Below, piece by piece: positions 1 to 6,444 of a stretch of DNA of 6,622 bases. The position numbers were made by a program, and so were the translations under genes. Source of the DNA: Pseudomonadota bacterium (GTDB lineage Bacteria > Pseudomonadota > Gammaproteobacteria > Burkholderiales > Nitrosomonadaceae). The stretch covers positions 1-6,622 of the forward strand of contig JAFEEV010000042.1 in assembly GCA_018240935.1 (NCBI GenBank). The letters run 5' to 3'. The notes beneath the pieces were generated by a model. It had not been told where the DNA came from and ran no database searches. It worked only from the letters and a program-made list of their open reading frames with translations. Each line of letters begins with the position of its first letter. Positions within the stretch are counted from its first letter, which is position 1.

Positions 1-473
1 GAATGGGTACCACTTTTGCCGAAGCATTTATCAAATCCCAATTGGCAACCGATGTCCGTCTGCCCGCAGCGGGTAAGATTTTTATTAGTGTGCGGCAATC
101 CGACAAACCGCATGCGGTTGAAATCGCACGCAACCTGGCCGGGCTTGGTTTCACTCTTTACGCTACGCGCGGCACCGCTGCTGCCATAACCGAAGCGGGA
201 ATCGACGTTATCATTGTCAATAAAGTGGCGGAAGGCCGTCCGCATATCGTCGATATGATTAAAAATGGAGAAATCAGTCTGATCATCAATACCGTTAAGA
301 ATCAGAGTAGTGCAATAAAGGATTCATATTCGATCCGCCGTGCCGCACTTCAAGGAAAAGTAACTTACTATACGACGTTAGCAGGTGCACGCGCAGCCTG
401 TGTCGGCATTACCAACAGACGCGAACTGCAAGCGTATAATTTGCAGAAATTGCATGTGCAACTCAAGGCATAA
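1..473 (+). CDS. carB: Carbamoyl-phosphate synthase large subunit, C-terminal part (partial)
   Basis: This is the last ~157 residues of the large subunit, which makes carbamoyl phosphate from bicarbonate, ATP and glutamine-derived ammonia for pyrimidine and arginine synthesis in the cytoplasm. The reading frame is open from the left edge, so the start and both ATP-grasp halves lie outside the window. What remains is the segment that leads into, and then forms, the MGS-like allosteric domain. The conserved run GTTFAEAFIKSQL near the edge is followed by ATRGTAAAITEAGI and VNKVAEGRPHIVDMIKNG, and then by IRRAALQGKV and a TTLAGA segment. In the E. coli protein the T..GT and NK positions of this domain help bind the effectors UMP and ornithine, and both are kept here. 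The gene ends in TAA at 471-473. GreA follows 63 bp later on the same strand, an order common in betaproteobacteria. Identity is very secure; only the upstream extent is unknown. Confidence 0.97.
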   Translation, partial: MGTTFAEAFIKSQLATDVRLPAAGKIFISVRQSDKPHAVEIARNLAGLGFTLYATRGTAAAITEAGIDVIIVNKVAEGRPHIVDMIKNGEISLIINTVKNQSSAIKDSYSIRRAALQGKVTYYTTLAGARAACVGITNRRELQAYNLQKLHVQLKA

Positions 474-510
474 GCAATCGATCAGTTTTTCTTGATTATC
501 GAGAAACAGG

Positions 511-540
511 ATGAAAATGAAAGGCAAAAAATCACAATGA
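511..540 (+). promoter_or_regulatory. Tiny ORF overlapping the greA start codon (possible translational coupling)
   Basis: A nine-codon ORF (MKMKGKKSQ) runs from ATG at 511 to TGA at 538-540, and its stop overlaps the greA ATG as ATGA (537-540). A second in-frame ATG at 517 has AGGA at 508-511 five bases upstream, which is better ribosome-site spacing than greA itself has. This is the classic geometry for stop-start coupling. An ORF this short in a 63-bp leader can easily occur by chance, so the role is inference. Confidence 0.25.
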
Positions 541-1013
541 GTACGATTCCCTTAACAGTGGCGGGAGCCGAAGCACTGCGCAAAGAATTGCACGAAATGA
601 AAACCATCCATCGCCCCGCAGTAATCGCGGCGATTGCAGAAGCGCGTTCCCACGGCGATCTTTCCGAAAATGCCGAATACGATGCCGCCAAGGAAAAACA
701 AGGTTTTATTGAAGGCCGCATCGCCGAATTGGAAAGCAAGCTTTCCAGCGCTCAGATCATCAATCCGGCATTGATTAACGCGGACGGCGCTTGTGTATTC
801 GGCGCCACGGTCGAGTTGGAAGATTTGCAAAGCGGTGAAACCGTCACTTATCAAATCGTCGGCGACGACGAAGCCGATATCAAATGCGGAAAAATTTCCA
901 TCAGCTCGCCAATTTCGCGCGCTTTAATCGGCAAGTATGCGGGAGACATTGCCGAAGTTCAGGCCCCCGGCGGGATCCGGGAATATGAAATATTGGATGT
1001 CAAATATATTTAA
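537..1013 (+). CDS. greA: Transcription elongation factor GreA
   Basis: GreA enters the secondary channel of RNA polymerase and stimulates cleavage of the backtracked 3' RNA end, so stalled complexes can resume. The product is 158 residues, the same as E. coli GreA. The N-terminal coiled-coil hairpin occupies roughly residues 1-75 and carries the tip motif HGDLSENAEY, with the acidic pair Asp41 and Glu44 that coordinates the catalytic Mg ion. The C-terminal FKBP-like domain follows (about 80-158) and ends in GGIREYEILDVKYI. A longer frame with a TTG at 492 exists, but the ATG at 537 gives the family start MSTIPLTVAGAEALRKEL, so I chose it. A modest AAGG sits at 521-524, 12 bases upstream. The gene follows carB closely and may be cotranscribed with it. 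The convergent yhbY is only 13 bp downstream, with no separate terminator between them. Fully typical of the family. Confidence 0.98.
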   Translation: MSTIPLTVAGAEALRKELHEMKTIHRPAVIAAIAEARSHGDLSENAEYDAAKEKQGFIEGRIAELESKLSSAQIINPALINADGACVFGATVELEDLQSGETVTYQIVGDDEADIKCGKISISSPISRALIGKYAGDIAEVQAPGGIREYEILDVKYI

Positions 1014-1026
1014 GTACCGGTAAAAC

Positions 1027-1380
1027 TCAATTCTGATAACTGCGTTTGGTCCGGAATGGTTCGCGCTTGTTTTTATGTGAAGTCCGTTCAGTTTTCTTGA
1101 CAACCTCTTCCGGTTTGGGGCGATAAATGACGAAAACCTTACCGATATGCTGCACCGGCGCCGCGCTCAGCTTCTCACAAATTTCCTCGAACAGTGCATT
1201 TCTGGCAATCCGGTCATCGACTTGAACTTTAATCTTCATCAACTCATGGCTTGTAAGTCCGCGGTCCAATTCCTCGATAACAGCAGCGGATAATCCGGAC
1301 TTCCCGATCATCACGACCGGATTGAGCGCGTGCGCCTGCGCTTTCAGTTCACGCCGCTGCGCAATAGACAGTGTTAACAT
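1027..1380 (-). CDS. yhbY: YhbY-family CRM-domain RNA-binding protein (50S assembly)
   Basis: This small protein has the CRM (chloroplast RNA splicing and ribosome maturation) domain, a KH-like RNA-binding fold. E. coli YhbY associates with pre-50S particles. The protein has 117 residues. The CRM domain covers about 1-90: LSIAQRRELKAQAHALNPVV, the GxxG-type loop GKSG at 26-29, a central HELMKIKVQVDD strand, and HIGKVFVIYRPKP near its end. The tail of about 27 residues is strongly basic (KK, RTSHKNKREPFRTKR) and makes it longer than E. coli YhbY (97 residues). The ATG at 1380 is preceded on the minus strand by AGAGAG with a 4-base gap, a usable ribosome site. It diverges from rlmE across 31 bp and converges on greA. 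Linkage to rlmE, another 50S-maturation gene, fits its role. Family assignment is secure; the precise molecular function is less well defined in general. Confidence 0.95.
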   Translation of the reverse strand: MLTLSIAQRRELKAQAHALNPVVMIGKSGLSAAVIEELDRGLTSHELMKIKVQVDDRIARNALFEEICEKLSAAPVQHIGKVFVIYRPKPEEVVKKTERTSHKNKREPFRTKRSYQN

Positions 1381-1401
1381 TAAACTCTCTTTAAATATAT
1401 T
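1374..1401 (+). promoter_or_regulatory. Putative sigma-70 promoter for rlmE, within the yhbY-rlmE divergent spacer
   Basis: TTAACA (1374-1379; 5 of 6 to TTGACA) and TATATT (1396-1401; 5 of 6 to TATAAT) are separated by 16 bp. Initiation 6-8 bases past the -10 would fall at about 1408-1409, only three or four bases before the rlmE ATG at 1412. The -35 overlaps the first codons of yhbY on the other strand, so the two genes could compete for RNA polymerase. The spacer is very AT-rich, which raises the chance-match rate. I saw no heat-shock (sigma-32) consensus. Confidence 0.5.
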
Positions 1402-1411
1402 ATTTTACTTG

Positions 1412-2029
1412 ATGAAACGGGCTAAAACCAGTAAAGCTTGGATGAAAGAGCATGTCAATGATTTTTTCGTCAAGCAAGCCAAAAAAGAGGGTTACCGGTC
1501 GCGTGCTGCCTATAAACTGCTGGAAATAGCCGAGCGGGATCGCCTATTAAAGCCGGGCATGATTGTTGTCGATTTAGGTGCCGCTCCCGGCAGCTGGTCT
1601 CAAGTTGCCAGCCAGAAAGTGGGTCAAAAAGGAAAAGTAATAGCATTGGATATTCTGGAAATGGCGCCATTACCCGGTGTGGAATTTATTCAGGATGATT
1701 TTAGAGAAGAGCGCGCCTTGCATGAATTAAGAAAACACTTGGGGGAGCAACAACCGGATCTTGTTATTTCCGACATGGCGCCCAACATGAGCGGTATTGC
1801 CGTGAGCGATCAAGCCAGAAGTATGTATTTGGCTGAATTGGCACTGGCATTCTCGATAGAGCAACTGAACTATGGCGGAAATTTCCTAGTCAAAGTTTTC
1901 CAGGGAAGGGATTTTGATTCGTTTATCCGTGACATGCGCGCCGGGTTCAGCAGCGTATCGGTAAGAAAACCGGAAGCTTCGAGAAATCGCAGTAATGAAT
2001 TATATCTGGTAGGTCTTGGGAAAAAGTAA
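1412..2029 (+). CDS. rlmE: 23S rRNA (uridine-2552 2'-O)-methyltransferase RlmE
   Basis: RlmE (FtsJ/RrmJ) uses S-adenosylmethionine to 2'-O-methylate U2552 in the A-loop of 23S rRNA, a late step of 50S assembly; E. coli makes it as a heat-shock protein. The product is 205 residues (E. coli 209). The SAM-binding motif I is VVDLGAAPGSWSQ at 52-64. The K-D-K-E catalytic tetrad is complete: Lys35, Asp121 in ISDMAPNMSG, Lys161 in FLVKVFQG, and Glu196 in RSNELYLVG. Each lies three residues before its E. coli counterpart. An in-frame TTG at 1322 would give a longer protein, but it would overlap yhbY and add residues unlike the family, so ATG 1412 is preferred. No Shine-Dalgarno sequence is visible before it. 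Tandem TAA stops end the gene (2027-2032). FtsH follows on the same strand, the standard rlmE-ftsH pairing. Confidence 0.97.
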   Translation: MKRAKTSKAWMKEHVNDFFVKQAKKEGYRSRAAYKLLEIAERDRLLKPGMIVVDLGAAPGSWSQVASQKVGQKGKVIALDILEMAPLPGVEFIQDDFREERALHELRKHLGEQQPDLVISDMAPNMSGIAVSDQARSMYLAELALAFSIEQLNYGGNFLVKVFQGRDFDSFIRDMRAGFSSVSVRKPEASRNRSNELYLVGLGKK

Positions 2030-2044
2030 TAACACCGATTATTA
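2027..2044. repeat. Short AT-only inverted repeat at the rlmE stop
   Basis: TAATAA (2027-2032) and TTATTA (2039-2044) form a perfect 6-bp inverted repeat around a 6-base loop, and the left arm is the tandem stop of rlmE. All pairs are A-T and no T tract follows, so it is unlikely to terminate transcription. The rest of the 172-bp gap to ftsH (2030-2201) holds no ORF I would call. It has a pair of TTAAGA direct repeats 12 bp apart (2069-2074 and 2081-2086) and the promoter-like elements listed separately. Confidence 0.3.
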
Positions 2045-2134
2045 GAAATAAATGGATCCCCTTAGTGATTAAGATAAACGTTAAGAGTAGGATTATGGTT
2101 CGATAGCAAATTTATATCACACGAACTGTTCTGT

Positions 2135-2167
2135 TCTATTTGACAAAATAGAGTTAGAATGTCCAAT
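2135..2167 (+). promoter_or_regulatory. Putative ftsH promoter with a palindrome over the -35
   Basis: A perfect TTGACA lies at 2140-2145. The best -10 at acceptable spacing is TCCAAT (2162-2167; 4 of 6, 16-bp spacer). A stronger-looking TAGAAT (2155-2160) is only 9 bp from that -35 and would need a different, weak -35 near 2132. A perfect inverted repeat, TCTATTT (2135-2141) and AAATAGA (2146-2152) with a GACA loop, straddles the -35 and could be an operator or chance. A start near 2174 would leave a leader of roughly 28 bases before ftsH. No sigma-32 heat-shock consensus is visible. Confidence 0.5.
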
Positions 2168-2190
2168 CAATGATTTTTAAGGTGCAAACC

Positions 2191-2196
2191 AAGGAG
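2191..2196 (+). promoter_or_regulatory. Shine-Dalgarno site that sets the TTG start of ftsH
   Basis: AAGGAG lies five bases before the TTG at 2202, the strongest ribosome site in the window. The alternative ATG at 2223 has no comparable site. This decides in favour of the TTG start. Confidence 0.85.
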
Positions 2197-2201
2197 CTAT
2201 C

Positions 2202-4124
2202 TTGAATAACTTAATTAAAAACATGGCCATTTGGCTGGTAATTGCACTTGTGTTGATGACCGTATTTAATCAATTCAGCGTACGTCAACCGGCGCAAGTA
2301 CCGATGGAATATTCCCAATTCATTTCAGAATTGAATCAAGGCAGAATTGCCAAGGTTGTGATTGAAGGCCGTACCCTGAAAGGCACCAAGTCTGACGGCA
2401 GACGATTTACAACTTATGCGCCGTCCGATCCTTGGATGGTCAGCGATTTGCTCAAAGCTGGTGTCATTGTTGAAGCCAAGCCGGAAGAAGAACCGTCCAT
2501 GCTGATGAGCATTTTCATCTCATGGTTCCCGATGCTGTTACTGATTGCGGTATGGATTTTCTTCATGCGGCAAATGCAAGGCGGCGGGCGTAGCGGCGGC
2601 GCATTTTCATTCGGCAAGAGTAAGGCGCGCATGCTGGATAAATCGGCCAACACCATTACTTTCAACGACGTTGCCGGTTGCGAGGAAGCGAAAGAAGAAG
2701 TAGCAGAACTGGTTGAATTCCTGCGTGATCCATCAAAATTCCAAAAACTCGGCGGACGAATTCCACGCGGCGTGCTGATGGTCGGCAGTCCGGGAACCGG
2801 TAAAACGTTATTGGCGCGTGCAATTGCGGGCGAAGCCCAAGTGCCCTTTTTCAGCATATCCGGTTCTGATTTCGTTGAAATGTTTGTCGGTGTGGGCGCC
2901 TCCCGGGTGCGTGATATGTTTGAACAAGCCAAAAAACATGCGCCGTGCATCATTTTCATCGATGAAATTGATGCTGTTGGACGTCAACGGGGTGCCGGGC
3001 TGGGTGGCGGAAACGATGAACGGGAGCAAACTCTCAACCAGTTGCTGGTGGAAATGGATGGCTTCGAAGGAGCCATGGGTGTAATCGTCATTGCAGCAAC
3101 CAACCGCCCTGATGTATTGGATCCGGCGTTGTTGCGGCCTGGCCGTTTTGACCGTCAAGTAACCGTACCGTTACCTGATATCCGCGGACGCGAGCAAATT
3201 TTGCATGTGCACATGCGTAAAGTGCCTTTGGCGCCTGATGTGAAAGCAGAGATTCTGGCACGCGGCACTCCCGGTATGTCGGGAGCTGATTTGGCTAACT
3301 TGGTTAATGAAGCAGCGTTGTTTGCCGCACGCAGCAACAAACGTCTGGTCGATATGGAAGATTTCGAGCGCGCCAAAGACAAAATCTTCATGGGTGCGGA
3401 ACGCCGCTCAGTGGTCATGCCGGAACACGAACGCCGCAATACCGCTTACCATGAATCTGGTCATGCGGTAGTAGCGCAATTGCTGCCAAAAACCGACCCC
3501 GTACATAAAGTGACGATTATTCCACGCGGCCGTGCGTTAGGTGTAACGATGCAATTGCCGACGGAAGATCGCTTCAGTATGGAACGCGAAGAAATTCTGC
3601 AAAGGATCTCTGTCATGTTCGGCGGCCGTATCGCGGAAGAAGTTTTCATGCATCAAATGACCACGGGCGCATCCAATGACTTCGAACGCGCCACAGAATT
3701 GGCACGGCAAATGGTCACCCAATGGGGGATGTCCGATTCGCTCGGCCCAATGGTTTATGGCGAAAATGAAGGCGAAGTTTTCCTGGGCCGCTCAGTCACA
3801 ACGCATAAAAACGTGAGTGAAGCGACCATGCAAAAAGTCGATGCTGAAGTTCGCCGTATCATTGATGAACAATATGCATTGGCACGCAAACTGATTGAAG
3901 AAAATAAAGACAAGATTGAAGCCATGACACAAGCTCTGCTGGAATGGGAGACGATCGACAGCGACCAAATCAACGATATTATGAATGGTCGTCCGCCACG
4001 TCCGCCCAAACCGCCGCAATCCATGTCTTCTACAAAAACAAGTGAAGAACCTGCTTCAGCGGTAAAAACGAATGGGGCTAAAGAGCCTGCTGCACCGCAA
4101 GAAATCGCTAAAGAAGCAGATTAA
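2202..4124 (+). CDS. ftsH: ATP-dependent zinc metalloprotease FtsH
   Basis: FtsH is a membrane-anchored hexameric AAA+ protease. In enterobacteria it degrades unassembled membrane proteins and regulators such as sigma-32 and LpxC. The 640 residues run as follows. A first membrane helix (about 8-25) is followed by a periplasmic domain (about 26-100) and a second helix (about 104-122, rich in I/L/F/W). The AAA+ ATPase has Walker A GSPGTGKT (195-202), Walker B IIFIDE with Asp254 and Glu255, and the second region of homology with Arg312 and Arg315. The zinc protease site is HESGH (417-421), with Asp493 in TGASND as the likely third ligand. The pore motif FVGVG is present. The tail from about 600 is hydrophilic and rich in Pro, Ala, Lys and Glu. 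The start is TTG with a strong ribosome site. The gene follows rlmE and ends before an intrinsic terminator. All key residues are intact. Confidence 0.99.
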   Translation: MNNLIKNMAIWLVIALVLMTVFNQFSVRQPAQVPMEYSQFISELNQGRIAKVVIEGRTLKGTKSDGRRFTTYAPSDPWMVSDLLKAGVIVEAKPEEEPSMLMSIFISWFPMLLLIAVWIFFMRQMQGGGRSGGAFSFGKSKARMLDKSANTITFNDVAGCEEAKEEVAELVEFLRDPSKFQKLGGRIPRGVLMVGSPGTGKTLLARAIAGEAQVPFFSISGSDFVEMFVGVGASRVRDMFEQAKKHAPCIIFIDEIDAVGRQRGAGLGGGNDEREQTLNQLLVEMDGFEGAMGVIVIAATNRPDVLDPALLRPGRFDRQVTVPLPDIRGREQILHVHMRKVPLAPDVKAEILARGTPGMSGADLANLVNEAALFAARSNKRLVDMEDFERAKDKIFMGAERRSVVMPEHERRNTAYHESGHAVVAQLLPKTDPVHKVTIIPRGRALGVTMQLPTEDRFSMEREEILQRISVMFGGRIAEEVFMHQMTTGASNDFERATELARQMVTQWGMSDSLGPMVYGENEGEVFLGRSVTTHKNVSEATMQKVDAEVRRIIDEQYALARKLIEENKDKIEAMTQALLEWETIDSDQINDIMNGRPPRPPKPPQSMSSTKTSEEPASAVKTNGAKEPAAPQEIAKEAD

Positions 4125-4142
4125 TCATCATCAACTTGAACA

Positions 4143-4181
4143 AACGGGATGCGATTGAACGATCGTATCCCGTTCTTATTT
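4143..4181 (+). terminator. Intrinsic terminator after ftsH
   Basis: AACGGGAT (4143-4150) pairs perfectly with ATCCCGTT (4167-4174). Inside that, a G-T wobble (4151/4166) and CGAT/ATCG (4152-4155/4162-4165) extend the stem to 13 bp with a 6-base loop (4156-4161). A T-rich run, TTCTTATTT (4173-4181), follows. It starts 19 bp after the ftsH stop and lies in the 79-bp gap before folP, so it should reduce or stop read-through from ftsH into folP and glmM. Confidence 0.87.
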
Positions 4182-4203
4182 CTGCAATTCCTTTAACCGC
4201 ACC

Positions 4204-5070
4204 GTGTCTTCATCACAGCAAAACTTTATTCATTCAAGCAATCGCCCATTAATCATGGGAATCATCAACGTCACCCCCGATTCTTTCTCGGATGGGGGGC
4301 ATTATTTCTCGACGCAGCAAGCGATTGCGCATGCTAAAAACTTGATAGAAGAAGGCGCCGATATTTTGGATATTGGCGGAGAATCGACCCGCCCGGGAAG
4401 TCAGCAAGTCAGCGCCGACGAAGAACTAAAACGCGTTATCCCCGTACTGGAGGCCCTGGCCGATACGCAAATCCCGCTCTCGATCGACACTTCCAAGCCC
4501 GCAGTGATGGAACGCGCCATAGCCGCTGGCGCTTGCATGATCAATGATGTCAATGCACTGCGCAGTCCGGGTGCATTGGAAGCTGTCGCACACAGCAATC
4601 ACGTGCAGGTCTGTTTAATGCATATGCAAGGCACGCCGCAGACGATGCAAGCCAATCCGCAGTACTGCGATATCGTCCAAGAAGTGAATGACTTCCTACA
4701 GCAACGCATCCAAGCTGCAACAGCAGCGGGCATAGCGAAAAACCGGCTGGTTATCGATCCAGGCTTTGGCTTCGGCAAAACGTTACAACATAACTACACC
4801 TTGTTAAACCGGCTGGATCGATTGCTCGATCTCGGCGTTCCCTTGCTCGCCGGTTTATCGCGCAAATCCATGCTCGGCGCCGTCACCGGAAACAGCGTAG
4901 ATCACCGGATACATGAAAGTATCGCGGCAGCCTTGCTAGCCGTAGTCAAAGGTGCCAAAATTGTGCGTGTGCACGATGTTACGGCAACCAAGGAAGCACT
5001 CGCTATTTACAATGCAATGAAAAACTCTGCTGCACAAGAAACCAACGCATCAACCTCTAATCGCAATTGA
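4204..5070 (+). CDS. folP: Dihydropteroate synthase
   Basis: FolP condenses 6-hydroxymethyl-7,8-dihydropterin pyrophosphate with p-aminobenzoate to give dihydropteroate in folate synthesis, and is the sulfonamide target. The 288 residues (E. coli 282) fold as a TIM barrel and show all family signatures. They are MGIINVTPDSFSDGG (18-32, the Asn/Asp pyrophosphate and Mg loop), GGESTRPG (58-65), IDTSKP (94-99), IND (113-115), DPGFGFGK (185-192), SRKS (219-222) and RVHDV (255-259). The start is GTG at 4204: no in-frame start lies just upstream, and the next ATG (4255) would trim the first barrel strand. There is no clear Shine-Dalgarno sequence, so the exact start is less certain than the gene. 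It lies after the ftsH terminator and 12 bp before glmM, with which it is probably cotranscribed. I see no convincing promoter in the short gap ahead of it. The loops associated with sulfonamide resistance show no insertion I can recognise. Confidence 0.97.
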   Translation: MSSSQQNFIHSSNRPLIMGIINVTPDSFSDGGHYFSTQQAIAHAKNLIEEGADILDIGGESTRPGSQQVSADEELKRVIPVLEALADTQIPLSIDTSKPAVMERAIAAGACMINDVNALRSPGALEAVAHSNHVQVCLMHMQGTPQTMQANPQYCDIVQEVNDFLQQRIQAATAAGIAKNRLVIDPGFGFGKTLQHNYTLLNRLDRLLDLGVPLLAGLSRKSMLGAVTGNSVDHRIHESIAAALLAVVKGAKIVRVHDVTATKEALAIYNAMKNSAAQETNASTSNRN

Positions 5071-5082
5071 ACACCACTCAAA

Positions 5083-6444
5083 TTGACTAAAAAATATTTT
5101 GGCACTGATGGCATTCGCGGGCGTGTCGGTAAAGAACCCATCACGCCGGACTTCATTCTGCATTTAGGTTATTCAGCCGGTAAAGTTCTCGCAGCTGCCG
5201 ATTGGCATCTAATGCAAGGCAAACGCCCGACCGTTCTGATCGGCAAGGATACCCGGGTATCGGGTTATATGCTGGAATCCGCTTTGGAGGCAGGATTATG
5301 CGCCGCCGGTGTGGATGTCATCCTATCCGGACCGATGCCGACCCCGGCCATCGCTTACCTGATTCGCGCCCTGCGGCTGCAAGCCGGGATCGTGATTTCG
5401 GCGTCGCATAATCTGTTCGAGGACAATGGCGTTAAATTCTTTTCGGCTGAAGGTAGAAAGCTGCCTGATGAAATAGAGCACAAAATCGAAAGCGGCATTC
5501 ATTTGCCGATTGAAACCAAGCCTTCGGCGCAACTGGGAAAAGTACAGCGTATTGACGATGCCGCCGGCCGCTATATCGAATTTTGCAAAAGTACTTTCCC
5601 CTACCACCTTGACTTGCGCGGACTGCGCATCGTCGTCGATTGCGCGCACGGCGCCGCTTATCACATCGCCGGTCACGTCATGCACGAATTGGGTGCCGAC
5701 GTCGTCACCATCGGCGTGCAACCCAATGGTCTGAATATCAACCTTGAATGCGGCGCCACCCATTGCGCGACGTTGCAGAAAGCGGTCAAACAGCATCATG
5801 CCGACTTAGGTATTGCATTGGATGGTGACGGTGACCGGCTCATGATGGTCGACAAGAAGGGTCAAATTTATGATGGCGATCAACTGATCTACATCATCGC
5901 CAAGCACCGCCTGCAAAAAAAGACACTGACCGGCGGCGTTGTCGGTACCTTGATGACCAATCTGGCGATCGAAGCGCAATTCAAAAAACTGAATATTCCG
6001 TTTGTCCGCGCTAACGTCGGCGACCGCTATGTGCTGGAATCGCTGCAAGAAAAAGGATGGCAGCTCGGCGGTGAAAATTCCGGGCATATCATTTGCATGG
6101 ACAAACATACCACGGGCGATGGCATTATTTCCGCCCTGCAAGTGCTGTACGCGTTACGCGACACGAATAAAACACTGGCCGAATTCATGCGCGGCGTCTC
6201 GCTTTATCCGCAACGCTTGATCAATGTGAAAATTCCCAAACCGTTTAATTTCAGCGCCAACAAAGCGGTCCAAGCTATACGCGCAGAAGCCGAAACCGAT
6301 CTGAATGACAAAGGGCGTGTGCTGATTCGCGCATCGGGCACGGAACCTCTTATCCGCGTCATGGTGGAAGGTGAATCAAAGCATAAAATTAATCACTGGG
6401 CCGAACGCATCGCAGAAACTATCCAAGCAGCCAGCAATTCCTGA
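5083..6444 (+). CDS. glmM: Phosphoglucosamine mutase
   Basis: GlmM interconverts glucosamine-6-phosphate and glucosamine-1-phosphate, feeding GlmU and UDP-GlcNAc for peptidoglycan and lipopolysaccharide. The protein has 453 residues (E. coli 445) and the four-domain alpha-D-phosphohexomutase plan. It opens with KYFGTDGIRGRVG (4-16). The phosphoserine loop ISASHN has catalytic Ser108. The metal loop DGDGDR covers 247-252, the sugar-binding GGENSGH 329-335, and the phosphate-binding RASGTEPLIRVMVEG starts at 416. The residue after ASHN is Leu111 (CTG), where the family nearly always has Pro; no frameshift is involved and everything else is intact. The start is TTG at 5083, which gives the standard N terminus, but no Shine-Dalgarno sequence precedes it. 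FolP ends 12 bp upstream in the same frame, so translational coupling is likely. No clear terminator follows. Confidence 0.97.
   Translation: MTKKYFGTDGIRGRVGKEPITPDFILHLGYSAGKVLAAADWHLMQGKRPTVLIGKDTRVSGYMLESALEAGLCAAGVDVILSGPMPTPAIAYLIRALRLQAGIVISASHNLFEDNGVKFFSAEGRKLPDEIEHKIESGIHLPIETKPSAQLGKVQRIDDAAGRYIEFCKSTFPYHLDLRGLRIVVDCAHGAAYHIAGHVMHELGADVVTIGVQPNGLNINLECGATHCATLQKAVKQHHADLGIALDGDGDRLMMVDKKGQIYDGDQLIYIIAKHRLQKKTLTGGVVGTLMTNLAIEAQFKKLNIPFVRANVGDRYVLESLQEKGWQLGGENSGHIICMDKHTTGDGIISALQVLYALRDTNKTLAEFMRGVSLYPQRLINVKIPKPFNFSANKAVQAIRAEAETDLNDKGRVLIRASGTEPLIRVMVEGESKHKINHWAERIAETIQAASNS

Noticed and set aside
475..505. Possible terminator after carB (AATCGATCAG, T run, CTTGATTATCG)
   Set aside because: The arms pair only with several bulges, the T run is in the loop rather than after the stem, and greA follows at once.
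1322..1411. N-terminal extension of rlmE from TTG 1322
   Set aside because: It overlaps yhbY, adds Cys-rich residues unlike any RlmE, and all catalytic residues fit the ATG at 1412.
2781..2805. FtsH Walker A reads GSPGTGKT, not GPPGTGKT as in E. coli
   Set aside because: The varying position is not a nucleotide-contact Gly/Lys/Thr residue, and Ser is, as I recall, usual in betaproteobacterial FtsH.
2808..3158. Long minus-strand open frames inside ftsH
   Set aside because: They are antisense shadows of a strongly conserved gene, with no ribosome site or recognisable protein features.
5323..5799. 158-codon minus-strand open frame inside glmM
   Set aside because: It lies wholly antisense to conserved GlmM catalytic domains and resembles no family.
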